A stretch of 64,000 nt of DNA, taken from the NCBI GenBank assembly GCA_015680685.1, contig MNCI01018426.1:1302-65301 (forward strand). Reading direction: 5' to 3'. A program made the translations under genes and the position numbers. The stretch's first letter is position 1. Every line of letters starts with the position of its first letter. Below, one piece after another: positions 23,823 through 35,923 of the stretch. The notes under the pieces were generated by a model. It had not been told where the DNA came from, ran no database searches, and saw nothing but the letters and a program-made list of their open reading frames with translations. This DNA comes from Gnetum montanum. Lineage: Eukaryota > Streptophyta > Gnetopsida > Gnetales > Gnetaceae.

Positions 23823-26774
23823 ATCTTATAGTTTATATTTTGATTTGAGCTCCAAGTTTTATTAGCAAGCTCCATTTGAGTTTACATTGTCTAAGGATTG
23901 AAAGTGGAAGATGGATTCACATGTTAAGGGAAATGCACACATGATGATTATGTGGATATGAAGCCCTTGATGCTGAGCAACATGTTTTTCTTAGTTGTCA
24001 TGTGATTGATCATTTGAGACAGAAATATGATATTATTGCTAACAATTTATATGATTTCTTTTTGATCCATCCGTTGTTGTTAGCCACTTTATTAAGTCAT
24101 TTTTTGTTCTTCATGACATGAATGTACTAGTTTTTTAATAGATCCTTTGGACCTATGAACATTAATAAATTAGTTTTAGTTTTAGTAATCTATAAGCTTA
24201 TAAAATTCCACATCAATTAAAATTCATTTGATGATTTAAATATAACCTGCAAAAGGGGTATTAAATAAAATCATTCAACCTCGAAAATAGTGTTGATTTT
24301 CAACATGAATATCTCATTGATCTGAGAAAGTTATGAGGTAAGTAAATACTTGATATGAAGCTCTTTGAACAATCTACCTCCTTGCAAAATTTGGACTTGA
24401 TTTGATGGTTTGAAATTCATTACATAAGAGTGGCCTCAAACTTGATTCTTCAATTTTTTAGATTAATGAATTGGTGAATGTCAGTGTATATGATTAGTCA
24501 ATGATGGATGGTGAAAATTGATGAATAATGGTAAATGATGAATTTTTAAAAATTTAAATTGAATCTTAAATTGATAAATTTGCTATAGATACAATATGAT
24601 TTATCCAAGAATAAGCATTTGATGAGGCTAAGCTTGGCTATGATGGATAAGGATTTCCCAATGACTAAAGAGACTTGGAAAATGAATGGACATGTGAGAA
24701 TGGGACCATTCTATTAATACATCCACCCATAAATTTTTGTAATAAAAATAAAATAAAAATTCTACTTGACTTGTAACCTTTTGAATTCAATGTAAGAGAT
24801 AAAATTACATGGCTTTGTTTCCTAATTTACATGCTTTTCTATTGTAAATACGCCCTTCAATCATTTTAAACTTTGGAAAATAATGTTCATATATTCTCCT
24901 AAGCTTGAAACCACAACAAGAAAAATCATTAAATGATAAGCATGATGAGTTCAAGTACATGCTAAAACTAATAGTAATCCTAGAGATCATTTTAGTTGGA
25001 AGAAAAAGTAAAGGACCTTAACATATTTTGAGAAACCTTAATACCTTAGAGGCAAAAGGAGAAGTTTGAAAGTATTGCAAATGTTTACAATGAGTTGTTC
25101 TAACAAAAATTTTCACTAGACTCGTTTGAATTGGTATAAGATTCTTAATCTATCACTATAGGATTAGTAATTAAAGCATGAGTAGAAATTCAAATGATGT
25201 TTACCATATACTTTCTTGATTTATGAACTTAAAATTCCATCAAGTTTATGTGCTTTTGATTAGATTCCATGAATTTTAATTACCAAAGCAAGTTGAGCCA
25301 AATTGAGATTCTTTTATATTTTTGTTTGTAGGGAGAGGCGTTGGACATCAAAAATAAAATGTATTATATAGGAATAAATTTCAAAGTACAAGTGAAGATG
25401 AACATCAAAGAGAGATTAGACTATACCATAATATAAAAAGAGAGGCTCAATGATTTTTGATATGTCTTTTCAGGTTTCCATCTTTATAACCAATTCTAAA
25501 AATCTTTCCTTTGGTGTTTTGCCCTCTTTTACAAGCATGCTCTTTAGTTTTCACTTCTTAAGAAAAGCTTCCTATAAATAAAGGTCACCTTAAATTGATA
25601 AAGGAAGAAGATTAACTAGAGAATCTCTATGATAAACCACATTACATTAAAATTTCCAAATTATATAAAGAATCAGAGGAGAAAAATAACATCAAGTATG
25701 AGGCAAAAATCCTTGAAGTTGAGGAGTATCACCCAATAAAACTTCCTTCAACCTTAGCTTAAAACTATATAATGTGAGTTGCACAAAGACTAAGAACATT
25801 AAGGAAGGGCACATGTAAAAAAGCAAGGGATGAATAAGTTTTCCATATTGTAAAGAGGATATTTAGAGTCATGAACACTTGCATAAGTGTGGAAAATACC
25901 AATAGAGAAACTTTGATGAATCAAATACCATAAAAAATTATTAATTTTTAAAGGAGAAGCATTCCATATTTGGGGGGGGGGGGGGGGGGGGGGAGAGAGG
26001 GCTGTCGGTGTCACCGGCCATAGTTCTATACCTAGAGATTATAGTTGACATTCCATACATAATTGAACCTTGACAAATACAAGTATCAAATTCCATAACT
26101 ATGTTCTATGTTTATGTACAAGCTTATTACCTTGTATGTTAGAAATTGTGAGGATAATTATGATTGAAATATTTTTCTCACTTGAGCCTTTTATTTTATT
26201 TATTAAATTAATTCTTTTGACATACTTTTTATTTGCTTCATTTAGTATTATTTTTCTAATACTTCTACTTTTCCATAAACTAATCTCCATATCTTTTAAA
26301 ATTATGTATTATTTCTTATTTCTTATTTTGGCATACAACTAGTTATTTTTTATGGTAGCTATTCTTTAAATTTAGTTTTTTTTCTTTCCTTCTAGAACTA
26401 GTAATTTTTTCTCTTAAGCTTACTGCTACATCGCAACTAACTGCTAACTATAATACTTTTTATTCTCTCTAATCTTTGAGATCAAAATAGAAAAATTAAA
26501 TGAATACTAATCCATGAAAATAAAGAAGACCATTTTTAGAATCCTTAGAAAGTGTAAGAGGTTTTTAAAATTTTTTAATTCTTCATGTTTTAATGCTTTA
26601 CGATTTAATTTGGTGCTTCAATTGTGAAAGAGAGAGAAGAAAGAGAATTAGCAAAATAGTAGGAACATCCTTGTATCAACCTTGATTTTTATCATAGATT
26701 TTGCAAGAAAACATATTTTTATCATACCATGAGCAACATATTTGAGCATAACAACAAGAGAGAATTGGAATAGA
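23823..26774. other. AT-rich region with no recognised gene
   Basis: About 3 kb without a supportable coding region, RNA gene or element terminus. The only distinctive item is a G homopolymer at 25972-25993 followed by GAGAGAGGG. It could be very old transposon sequence or unique intergenic DNA. Confidence 0.4.
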
Positions 26775-27870
26775 ACTTCAGTATTAGTATCTCACTCAGG
26801 TGTTCCTAGTTCAAGTAGATGAATCTTTGGTTTGGGAACCCATTGCTTTTGGAGTGCTTTAACCCTTTCTTTAGTTTTTAATGGAACTTGATAATTCCTC
26901 TATTGATGTCCTATTATTGTACTTATCTAACTATTTGCCCAATTTTGCATTTGAATTATATTTATGGGTGGATCTATCATTACCCTTTGATATAAGTTAT
27001 GAACTACCTCCCTAGGTTGTTCAACACTATTGACCTTAGGATGTGTGTTCATACTAATTTTTAGTAACATGTCACACTCTATGCAATGATATTGATGATC
27101 ATACTTTATTGTAGAGTGATGGAGACATTCAGTCATACTTTCAAGCTAAGTAGTTGTTCCTAAGTCTAAGTTAGAATCAGATTCAAAGAAGATGTGTTTT
27201 CCTTTAGGTTGTTCCTAAGTCTTGTTCTTGGAGATTTTCTTCAAACTTGTCTTGTTTAGAGGATGTTCCTACTATTTTTCTAGCATCCATGGTAATCTTG
27301 AGATCTTTAAATAATTTTTGTACTATAGCTTCAAGATCTTTAGGTTGGGATTATTTTGAGGTTGAAAAGATCTTCTGGCAAGTAATAGATTTTAAGGATT
27401 TAAAATGGGAGGTAAAATTTTCTACTAGCTCGACTCTCCATCCTCAAGAACACAAAAAGTATATGTTTCTAAAAAATTTGGGGTTTTCAGAAAAACTTTG
27501 TAATAATTTTTTCCCAAATTAGATCTAGATTTCTTTGGGAGAACAATCGATCTTTCCCATGTTCATCTCACCCTTTTACTTGTTGATTATATAAATTTTG
27601 TAGTACATCTTCATGTTCTACCTTACCACTTGTTCCAAAAGAAAGAGAGATTTATCTTATGCATAAACTAACTCCATTAGAATCCTTAGCTTCAATGTAT
27701 TTTTTTGAATGTGAACTTGAGATTAGTGGTTCAAGATTACGACCTGTAGCACTTTCTTTTTTTTGTCAAGGGAGGTTAGGAAATGGATCTTAGAAGGATA
27801 CAATTATATCCACATCATCGAATTAGATGCTCATATTCATTCGCACTTCAACTATAGGCTAAAAAACCCT
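26775..27870 (-). pseudogene. Endogenous caulimovirid fragment, minus-strand arm
   Basis: Reverse-complement copy of the plus-strand viral segment at about 28190-28955. The minus-strand peptide at 27136-26927 (MTECLHHST...NTHPKVNS) is nearly the same as the plus-strand one at 28591-28800, with roughly 80% residue agreement by eye. The region upstream on the minus strand (27760-27550) continues viral-type coding sequence without an obvious match on the other arm. Both arms meet head to head near 27870. Decayed by stops and indels. In the virus this part precedes or forms the N-terminal side of the coat-protein region; exact assignment is uncertain. Confidence 0.6.
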
Positions 27871-29210
27871 TACTAGATTGCCTTAGTTTATAGAAGATTA
27901 AGAACTTTTAAAATGCTGTTATCACACAAGATAAAGGAATGCTAGAATCCAATACTTCAGTAGTCGCCCTTCCAAATCTCACCTTATTTCTCTAAGCTCG
28001 TAACCTTCTTAATAGTTTAATGATTATAGCATATATTCCTTTAGACATGAAACAAGGTAGTGTGTATGCAAGAATAGGTACTAGGTTAGTGTTTAAATTA
28101 TTTTAACGTGTAAGCATCAAAATGCTATTTACCAATCCACACATTATACCCTCAGTTAGATGATACAATAGGCAAGTTCTATGATCATGTTCTCCTAAAT
28201 AAATCTAGATCTAATTTGGAAAAAAATTATTACAGAGTTTGTCTAAAAATCCCAAAATTTTTAGAAATAGAACCTTTTTGTCTTCTTGAGGACGGAGAGT
28301 TGAGCCAACAGAAAATTTTGCCTCTTATTATATATCCTCAAAATTTTCTACCTACCAAAAGATCTTTTCTACCTCAAAATAATCACACACTTAAAGATCT
28401 TGAAGCTAAAGTACAAAAAGTATTCAAAGATCTTGGGATTGCCATGGATGTTAGCAAAACAATAGGAACATCCTCTAAACAAGAAAAATCTAAAGAAACT
28501 CTTCACGAACAACCCAATCCTAAAGGCAAACACATCATCTTAGAATCTAATTCTAACTTAGACTCAGGAACAACTACCTAGCCTAAAAGTATGACTGAAT
28601 GTCTTCATCACTCTACAGTAAAGTATGATCATCAATATCATTATGTAGATTGTGACACATTACTAAAAATTAGTATGAACACACATCCCAAAGTCAATAG
28701 TGCTAAAAAACCTAGGGAGGTAATTCATAACTTATATCAAAAGGCAACAGTAGATCCACCCATAGATATAATTCTAATGCAAATTTGGGAAAATAGTTAG
28801 GTAAGTATAATAGGACATTAATATAGGAATTATCAAGTTGCATTCAAAACTAAGGAAAGGATTAAAGCACTCCAAAAGAAATGGGTTCCCAAACCAAAGA
28901 TTTAGCTACCTGAAGTACGAACACCTAAGTTTAGTACTAATATTGATATACCCTTGCCAAAATCCAAAACAAAACCAACAACAAAAGAAAAGTACAAATC
29001 TAAAATCAATGCTAATGAAGGTTCTTCACCAGCTATGGTCATAGATTCTAATGACCAAAAAAGAAAGGTAGATTCTGATGAGGAAGAATACTTAAGTAAT
29101 CCACAAGCATATACTCAAGCTCCTAAAGATTACCCTCAAATAGCATCCATAAAGATTAGCAAAAGAGAACCTAAGTTCTCAATGGATAGGTTATTCCCTG
29201 CTGAGTGACA
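27871..29210 (+). pseudogene. Endogenous caulimovirid relic: movement/coat-side region
   Basis: Plus strand, 5' part of the viral relic. 28216-28581 and 28591-28800 are consecutive open pieces in one frame, separated by a single stop. 28838-29208 continues in shifting frames with a Lys/Glu-rich, acidic stretch (SDEEEYLSNPQAY), as is common N-terminal to pararetroviral coat proteins. No clear movement-protein motif could be fixed. Assignment depends on position ahead of the zinc finger, protease and RT. Confidence 0.5.
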
Positions 29211-30400
29211 ACTTGTTTTGGATAGAATTGTTAGTTTCATCGATAGGTAAATCATCCTTGATCATAAGTCATCTAAACATGCCATTCAAAATTGTGTTTT
29301 CAATTTTTTTGGTAACTCAGATGATGGTGGAACTAGATAGATCCCAACATAAAGAATAAATTGCTTACTAGCCCAACCATTTTATTTGTTAATGCAATTA
29401 CTAAAGACTTCATAGGCCATAAAGAAGATTATATAGATATGCATAGAGTCATGTTTTTTAAAGCTTGGCTATATAAGAATCAAAATCTTGATTCTTATCT
29501 AGATACCATGAAAGAATGGTATTATCAAGGAAAACTCACATGGTAGATCCACAAAAGAACACCTTTTAGGATCTATGCCTCATCCATTCTATGAAAAGTA
29601 TCAAGCCAAAGTTAGGTATTTAGAATGAAATGTCGATACTATGAGTTTTAGTGCCCTTAGATAGTTAATCAATCATGTAAATAGAGATTTATGTCATGAT
29701 ATGCAAGCACAAGGATTGATGAAACAAATAGGACATAAATTAGGAAAATATTTCTGTAAAGAATCATGTCCTGAAATAAAGTTTGAGGAGCATTCTAAGT
29801 CCAAATGTTTTCACACCAACATAAAAATCCACCAAGATGTACTAGAAAAGAAAACAATCTCCTGAAATACATTATCAAGTATTTTGAGGAATGCTTAAAT
29901 GTCATCCATATAAAATCCAAAAGAAGGATGTAAAATGTTTCTTTTGTCAAGGAAATAACTTTGCTTGTGAGTGCCCTCAAAAGCACAAACACTCCAAATA
30001 GGTAAACTTCATAGAAAACTATAATTTACCTAAACAATACTATGAGTTTACTCTTGATCCCTTTACACCTTTTGCTTTAGGAAATATGTATATCGAATCA
30101 AATGAATTTTCTAATTATCATGTTAGTGACTTTGATTTATCACTAGTATCTTTTGAAGGGGTGGGGGTGGGGCAAGTAGGGGAGGTGAGATTGCGATGAT
30201 TCTTCTGATGATGATGTTTTTTTCTATCATATGAATAGACGAAGATCCAGTAGAAGTCCATTTAGAATGTGGGTATCTCTTAGGAAAACTAGATCCCATA
30301 CAACAACATCTTCCTCCCATCTCCATGAAGAAGATAAAGCATCGTTTTCAAAAAGACCTCTAGATATTACAGATATAGATCTTGTATAAAGGGATCCTAC
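29211..30400 (+). pseudogene. Endogenous caulimovirid relic: coat protein with degraded zinc finger
   Basis: 29361-29546 gives an open piece of capsid-like sequence (KAWLYKNQNLDSYLDTMKEW). At 29936-29980 the plus strand reads CFFCQGNNFACECP. This corresponds to the CxxCxxxxHxxxxC nucleic-acid-binding knuckle of caulimovirid coat proteins, but the His is missing and one residue is lost. The coat protein would have packaged the DNA genome. Numerous stops and frameshifts. A GGGGTGGGGGTGGGG run near 30160 interrupts an acidic segment. Confidence 0.6.
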
Positions 30401-30799
30401 ATATAAAATAATAAAAAAATAGACAAAATAGAAAAATAGCTAGTTGAAGTCTTAATTGATGACACCAATAAAATTATGTCTCTTAGAAGAAAACTTGTGA
30501 AGAAAACACAAGAGCTAGATGAACATAGATACTCAACAAAAGAAAGATGGTTTAAGTATCCTAAATCACAAAAAGAATTCCAAAATGACTTAGATTCATC
30601 TACTGAACTTCCTAACACAAAAACCACATCCAACTAGGAAGAACAAAAAAAATAAGATGCAAACATTCCTCCTTTAGATGAATCACTCATAAGGATCCAA
30701 CAAATAACTCACTAAAAAACATACATCCAATGGGCATCATAAAAGCTTTCTGAATTAGAAAGGATAGAGGAGAACTATCAGAGACAAAAATATTAGGAA

Positions 30800-31380
30800 G
30801 AGACTTAGTCAATGTCTATTAATTTGGTTAACAATAATAGTAGGATAACTAAGCTTCCTATTTCTACATATTTTATAAAATTTAAAGGACATAAACCTTA
30901 TTCCATTGATGTATTGATAGACAGTGGAGTAGAAGTCTCTCTTTCTAGATGAAATACAATACCATCTTGTTTTTGCAAAAAGAAAGAAAGATCTTTCGTC
31001 ACCTTCAACACCCAAAAAGTAGCAATGGAGCATAAAGCTACAATCCCTATCAAAAATATGCAAGGTAAGTTCCTTTATTTAATATTCTGTCATTGTGAAA
31101 TCAATTCATATGATCTTCTTATAGGGATAGATAAGCTTCAAGACCTAGAACCTTCCACTATAGGAAAGACATATGTATTAATAGCAAGAGAAAGGTTTCC
31201 AAGACACAACCTTATAAAAGCATATTCCAAGTAAAGGAATAATAGAAACCTACTAAAACTCAATGGGTAGTCAATAGTGTTATAAAACTAGAAGATCAAT
31301 TTAGTAAAATAAAGGATGAATTATTAAAATTAGCTAGAGATGATCCAACCTTTTCTGTATAAAAAAGAACACTAGTGTAG
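30800..31380 (+). pseudogene. Endogenous caulimovirid relic: aspartic protease
   Basis: The active-site triad Asp-Ser-Gly is intact at 30920-30928 in the context LIDSGVEVS. The open piece 31025-31234 continues the domain (LLIGIDKLQDLEPS). Same frame as the zinc finger upstream and the RT downstream, so these once belonged to one polyprotein. The protease would have processed it. In-frame stops make this non-functional. Confidence 0.7.
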
Positions 31381-32130
31381 GATAGAATTCAAAGACAATA
31401 TTAAAGTAAAATAAAAAGCTCATCACATAGGCATGCCACCTAGTTTAAAAAAGGAATGTGATGAAGAGATCCAAGCTCTCTTAAGGAAAAGGCTTATACA
31501 ACCAAGCACAAGTATGTTTGTCTATGCAACTTTTTGCATCAATAAGAAAGAAGAATAGGTAAGAGGCAAGAAGAGGCTAATGGTGAACTATAAATCATTA
31601 AATGATCTCATCAAACCTATCCAACATCCTATTTCAAACAATCATGATTTATTCCAAAGAGTCCTCCACACAAATATGTATTTAAAGTTTGCTTTAAAAT
31701 CTAGTTTTTGGCAAATCCAAGTAGAATAACAAGATTGGTGGAAAACTTCTGTCACCATCCTTGGAGAATTATACGAATGGATACTATTGCCTTTTCAAAT
31801 AAAAAATAAATCACCTATCCTCCAAAACTGCATGGATTAGATATTTTGTAAGTACCCATTTATTATGGTATATACAGATGATATTTTAGTTCTAAGTAAG
31901 AATGCTTAAGAATGTTGAGCAACACCTCAAGCACTTCAAGAATTTTAGAAACTTAGTAGATGACAACAAACTAGTACTATCCCCAACTAAAGTGCAACTT
32001 TCCAAGGACTCTATTAAATTCTTAGGCTTACAAATCACATAGGGAACAATTAGCTTGGAAGACCACATTCTTGAGTATATCAAGAAATTCCCAGATGAAA
32101 TCAAAGACAAAACCCAATTACAAATTAGGA
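31381..32130 (+). pseudogene. Endogenous caulimovirid relic: reverse transcriptase
   Basis: The catalytic YTDD box is at 31871-31882 within VYTDDILVLS; many caulimovirids have YIDD here. Upstream motifs are recognisable: KKRLMVNYKSLNDL near 31580, and LPFQ.KN.SPILQNCMD near 31790-31840. Several in-frame stops lie between them. The RT copies pregenomic RNA to DNA. The Ile/Leu-Val-Leu context and the coat-PR-RT-RH order favour Caulimoviridae over LTR elements, and no LTR or integrase is present. Confidence 0.75.
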
Positions 32131-32560
32131 TGTATTAATTATGTATCTGGTTTCTAAAAAGATCTTGCTAGAGACAAAAAAACTACTCAATGAACAACTT
32201 AGTCAGCATCCATCTCCTTGGACACAACTTCATATGAATAACATTGTCAAAATCAAACAAAAATGCCAAATGCTCTCAAAACTGCAACTCCAAACTGCTG
32301 GAATTTTGATTTTAGAAATAGATGCTTCTTCAAAATTTCGGGATGTTGCACTAGAAGAGAAAATGGAAATGTCGTAAGAATTTGCAAATATGCTTTAGGT
32401 AAATTTTCTGAAGTTCAAAGAAACTATCATAGCACACACAAAGGGTTATTAGCTATTGTAAAAGGAATAAATTTTTTTTTTGATTATTTCTACATAATGT
32501 CCACTTTATTATTCAAAGTGCTTTAAAGCATTTTGACAAATATCTAAGTTCTAAGACTCT
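32131..32560 (+). pseudogene. Endogenous caulimovirid relic: RNase H
   Basis: The first catalytic Asp is visible in ILEIDASSKF near 32312-32340. A frameshift near 32345 moves the rest into another frame (NYHSTHKGLLAIVKGI near 32420-32470, the H...E.LA.V.....F segment). RNase H removes RNA template during reverse transcription. Broken copy. Confidence 0.7.
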
Positions 32561-33500
32561 AAACAAAGTTGCACATACTCAGTTAATTAGGTGGGCTCTT
32601 TACTTAGCTAATTTTAATTTTAGCACTGAGTATATAGATGATAAGAAGAATAGTTTAGCTAATTTCTTAAAACATGAATACCATCTTAACTAAATATTTT
32701 TTTCTATTTTCTATACATAGATTTATTAGAAGCAAAAGGTTGGTTTCTTAGATCATCCAAACTTCTTCAATCCTGCAACACCACGGAATCCTATATGCCA
32801 AGGATAGAACAAGAACAAATAAGACTATCAAATTTAGATACTTTTGATAGGCTTATTGATATCATGACCCATAATGCAACTTACTCCATCATCAAAATAA
32901 AAACTTTCATTCCCCATTTAGAAGCACTCCCTCAAGTCCTTATATCTACCTTTGTAACTAAATTTTGAAGACCATGATTCTGTAACACTGTTGAATAGGT
33001 CATATTATCAACCTAGCCCTTATCATGTTTATAAAATTAATATAAATCCATGGGGAGGTTTCTTTCCTAATGATCTTTTTTGGGATTAGTGGGAAGAGTT
33101 TGGCCATTGCCCCTAATGGTATCCTGATTCCTATCCTAGGCACCTATTTAATCAATGAAATAATCATCATGGGGATTATCTTTTTTATAGTCATCATCAT
33201 GCTAGAAGATGGTATTTTGGAGAATATGACACATATCATTATTATTTCTTAATCATTGTAATTAGTAAAAGAGTAAATTGAAATAGATCATGGGAAGAAG
33301 CTTTTTATCAAGATGCCTACACCAGTAGTCATGTTGATGTCAAAGAATGCTGTCGAAAATTTGAGATGAGTTTCAAAACCCTTAATCTTTTCATGATGTA
33401 CCTTAGAGTTAGGTTCTTAGCTCATTGTGGAGAAAGGGAAATTTCAAATTATCTTCTTGGAGAACCTCAATCCCCTAAAGAAAGAGAATCTAGTCTTGAT
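32561..33500 (+). pseudogene. Endogenous caulimovirid relic: C-terminal region of unknown function
   Basis: Coding-like sequence downstream of RNase H, in mixed frames. A segment around 33045-33100 reads NPWGGFFPNDLFW, followed by aromatic- and His-rich sequence and a Cys-rich CCRKFEMSFK segment near 33350. It is not recognised as a known enzyme. It lies between RT/RNase H and the leader/promoter-like DNA, where some caulimovirids carry an additional ORF. Stops every few dozen codons. Confidence 0.4.
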
Positions 33501-33665
33501 GATCTATAAAGATGTCAGCCATTATATAGTATAAAGTAGAACTATAGTGTAAATAGATAAGATTGAGATCTTATCTAGTGCTTTCTTTGCTATCATGCAT
33601 TAGTGAGTTAGTGGAATCCAAGTCATGGGCCATCTAGAAAGCTTGAGAGAAACTCCTCTCTCTCC

Positions 33666-33672
33666 TATAAAT
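33666..33672 (+). promoter_or_regulatory. Candidate TATA box of the viral relic
   Basis: TATAAAT in the context CTCTCTCCTATAAATGTAAGTG, about 160 nt past the last viral coding trace. That is where the pregenomic RNA promoter of a caulimovirid is expected. Downstream at 33862 TGGTATGAT resembles a degraded tRNA-Met primer site (TGGTATCAGAGC). Neither is proven. Confidence 0.35.
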
Positions 33673-33949
33673 GTAAGTGTCTGCAAGGCTAAGAGGCATC
33701 AGTTGCAATCAATTGCAATCCAATGCGACATTGTGCATCCGAGCATCCCTTAGCCCCTTCTCTACTTGTATCTCTAAGTTCTTTGGATTCATTGTGAATA
33801 ATATGAGCATTGAGGTTCTATTCCAAATCTATCTTGTTTTGATGCTTGCATATGTTGCTCGTGGTATGATAAAAAAAATTTTGGCTGAAAAATTCATGAT
33901 AAAACGCAAGGCTGATTTGGGGCAATAGTTGTTGCAAGCATTTTTTTTA

Positions 33950-34649
33950 TTCATCATGAGAACGTCAATAACATCAAAGGCTTTTAATTTTATCAAATTC
34001 ATCCAAGTGATAAAGTTACAAATGAGAAGAAGGTCCACCTACATATGAAAATGTATAAGGACCAATATACATCATAAGGGGCTAAGTTTGTTTTGGTCAA
34101 AATATTCATAAAATGAATTTTTATTAAGCATTTGGGACTTTTTAAATTTATATCCACCCATCAAATACCTTTAGGTTTATTTTAATAAAAGTATAACTTT
34201 CACATTCCACCTAATTTTCACTAGTTTTCTTAGTTTTTTAATGAAAAATTTAGTAAAACGTTATGCTATGATTTCTCTTTGATTTTTAAAAATTGGTTAA
34301 TGTCATCAACACTTCTCTTACACCCTAACTTATGACATTTTCTCCTCTAGGGAGTAGTGATGAGTGCAATATTAAAGCTTATCATATTTCAACCAATCTT
34401 CTATCTTCTTGGCAATCAACTTGATGTTGGGACTCTTCTCCTTTGTTATAATTTCTTCAAACTTTGGGTTTTGTTGCTATTAAAGATTTTCCAAAGCTTA
34501 CTTTTGTTCTTGGATTGTTGTTTTAGTTCATCATGCTCTTTGAATGGTGTTGAAATTCTCTTCAATTTATTCTTAATCATTTTCATGTTGAGTCACATAT
34601 TCAATATTGTTGAATTATTCATCTTTTACATAGCTTAAGGCTAGCTATT
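33950..34649. other. Unassigned AT-rich repeat sequence
   Basis: No gene supported. 33960-34070 resembles 43765-43915 (ATCAAATTCATCCA...AAGGAGAAGA...GGACCAATAT), so an unnamed dispersed repeat is present. Part of 34357-34649 may belong to the copia element that begins at 34650, but no motif is clear. Confidence 0.35.
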
Positions 34650-35038
34650 TGAGTTCATTTAAGTTTTTGAGTAAACATGTCTTCAATATAGTAAATTTAA
34701 TTAGATGATTTTCTTAATTTTAAAATGATTATTTATCCACTTAATATTATGGAAAAGAAAACTTGATTATCTTTCTCGATTTGTTTTCTACTTAAAAGTA
34801 ATGATTATGCTAATTTTGGTATGTAAAACATATCATTAACTATAATTTCATGATCATCATTTAAAGTAAGTAAAACCACATTGAGTATATCAATCTTCAA
34901 TGAATCTTTATGTCCAATGTGAATAGACATAAGATCATTTGAAGTCTTAAATTCAACAAAATTCTCTTTATAAAGAGTGATATGATCAAAACATATAATC
35001 TATTATTAATGGTTTATATTCATGGGGAGTTGATTTTC
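34650..35038 (-). pseudogene. Ty1/copia protease-side fragment
   Basis: Minus strand reads HITLYKENFVEFKTSNDL, then IHIGHKDSLKI and later IIVNDMFYIPKLA. This is the spacing of the region just after the copia protease active site (H.T....F..F...+G......+VL.VP.L). It ends exactly at the left target-site duplication of the plus-strand element. The Gag zinc knuckle of the same copia lies on the far side, at 41030-41258. Confidence 0.6.
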
Positions 35039-35043
35039 AGTAG

Positions 35044-35923
35044 TGATGAATCATGGTTTGCCAGGTGTTGATATTGAACCCCTATTATCAGACCCCTAAT
35101 ATCAGGTACAAGATATCAGGTTTGATGGATCCTAATATTGGACCCCTGATATTGCAACTTGGCTAGCAATATCAGGTACACGATATCATGGTACCTTTGT
35201 GAGCCTATAAATATACAATTGGATGCATGGGAGAGTCATAGGAAGTTAGTATTAGAGTAGGATATTTTTGTTAGTTTTTCCTCTTAACCCTTTCCCCAGT
35301 GCATGCCCTCAATGTGATGATTGTAACTGTACGGAACCTTTATACAAGTGTGATGTACTTGGACACGCACATGACCAGTAATAAAGATCGAGATTACTTC
35401 ATCATTACAGCATTCACTTTATTTTAATTGTTATTTATTGCTTTCATAATTAATATTTCTCTACCCTCATCTCCTATCCCTATTAGTAAACGTGGAATGA
35501 TTATGACTTAATCACGAGCATTTAAGTGTGACTACTTGATATCCTAGTAGCGTACCTAGGACATGCACTTGGTAATCCCAGTGGTAGTACATGAGGTCCA
35601 AGATGTGTACAGAAGATTAAGGGATGGATGCTCATCACACTTAGGCTAGCTTAGATTCTCTTCTCCCATTCTCTCTTAGCATAATTAAAGTTATTTTCCA
35701 TTACCTCTAGGAGTAGTACTAGTTTAGGACCACATCATACACCTCACTCTGGACTAAACCATACGTGACAAAGTAAATACTAGTTCAAGTGGGAAGACAG
35801 TGAACTACGATCAACAAGTAACTATCTAGATACCACAACTAGTCCATCTACGGAGTTCAACTAGATCATGCATGAATGCTCGTATTCATATGGTTCAGTG
35901 TAGGGGTACCTCGTCACTCATCA
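35044..35923 (+). repeat. 5' LTR of the gag-only element
   Basis: 880 bp, TGATGAATCATGG...CACTCATCA. U3 has GATATC at 35112 and 35182 among ATATCAGG repeats. TATAAATA at 35206-35213 is the likely promoter and AATAAA at 35380-35385 the likely polyadenylation signal, so R begins at about 35235. Confidence 0.85.

Noticed and set aside
26070-26342. 90-codon hydrophobic ORF (Leu/Ile/Phe-rich)
   Set aside because: T-rich DNA gives such hydrophobic frames by chance; the opposite strand is equally open and Lys-rich, which is typical of AT bias.
34357-34638. 93-codon plus-strand ORF with hydrophobic segments
   Set aside because: Lies next to, and probably antisense to, the minus-strand copia relic; Leu/Phe bias comes from T-rich sequence.
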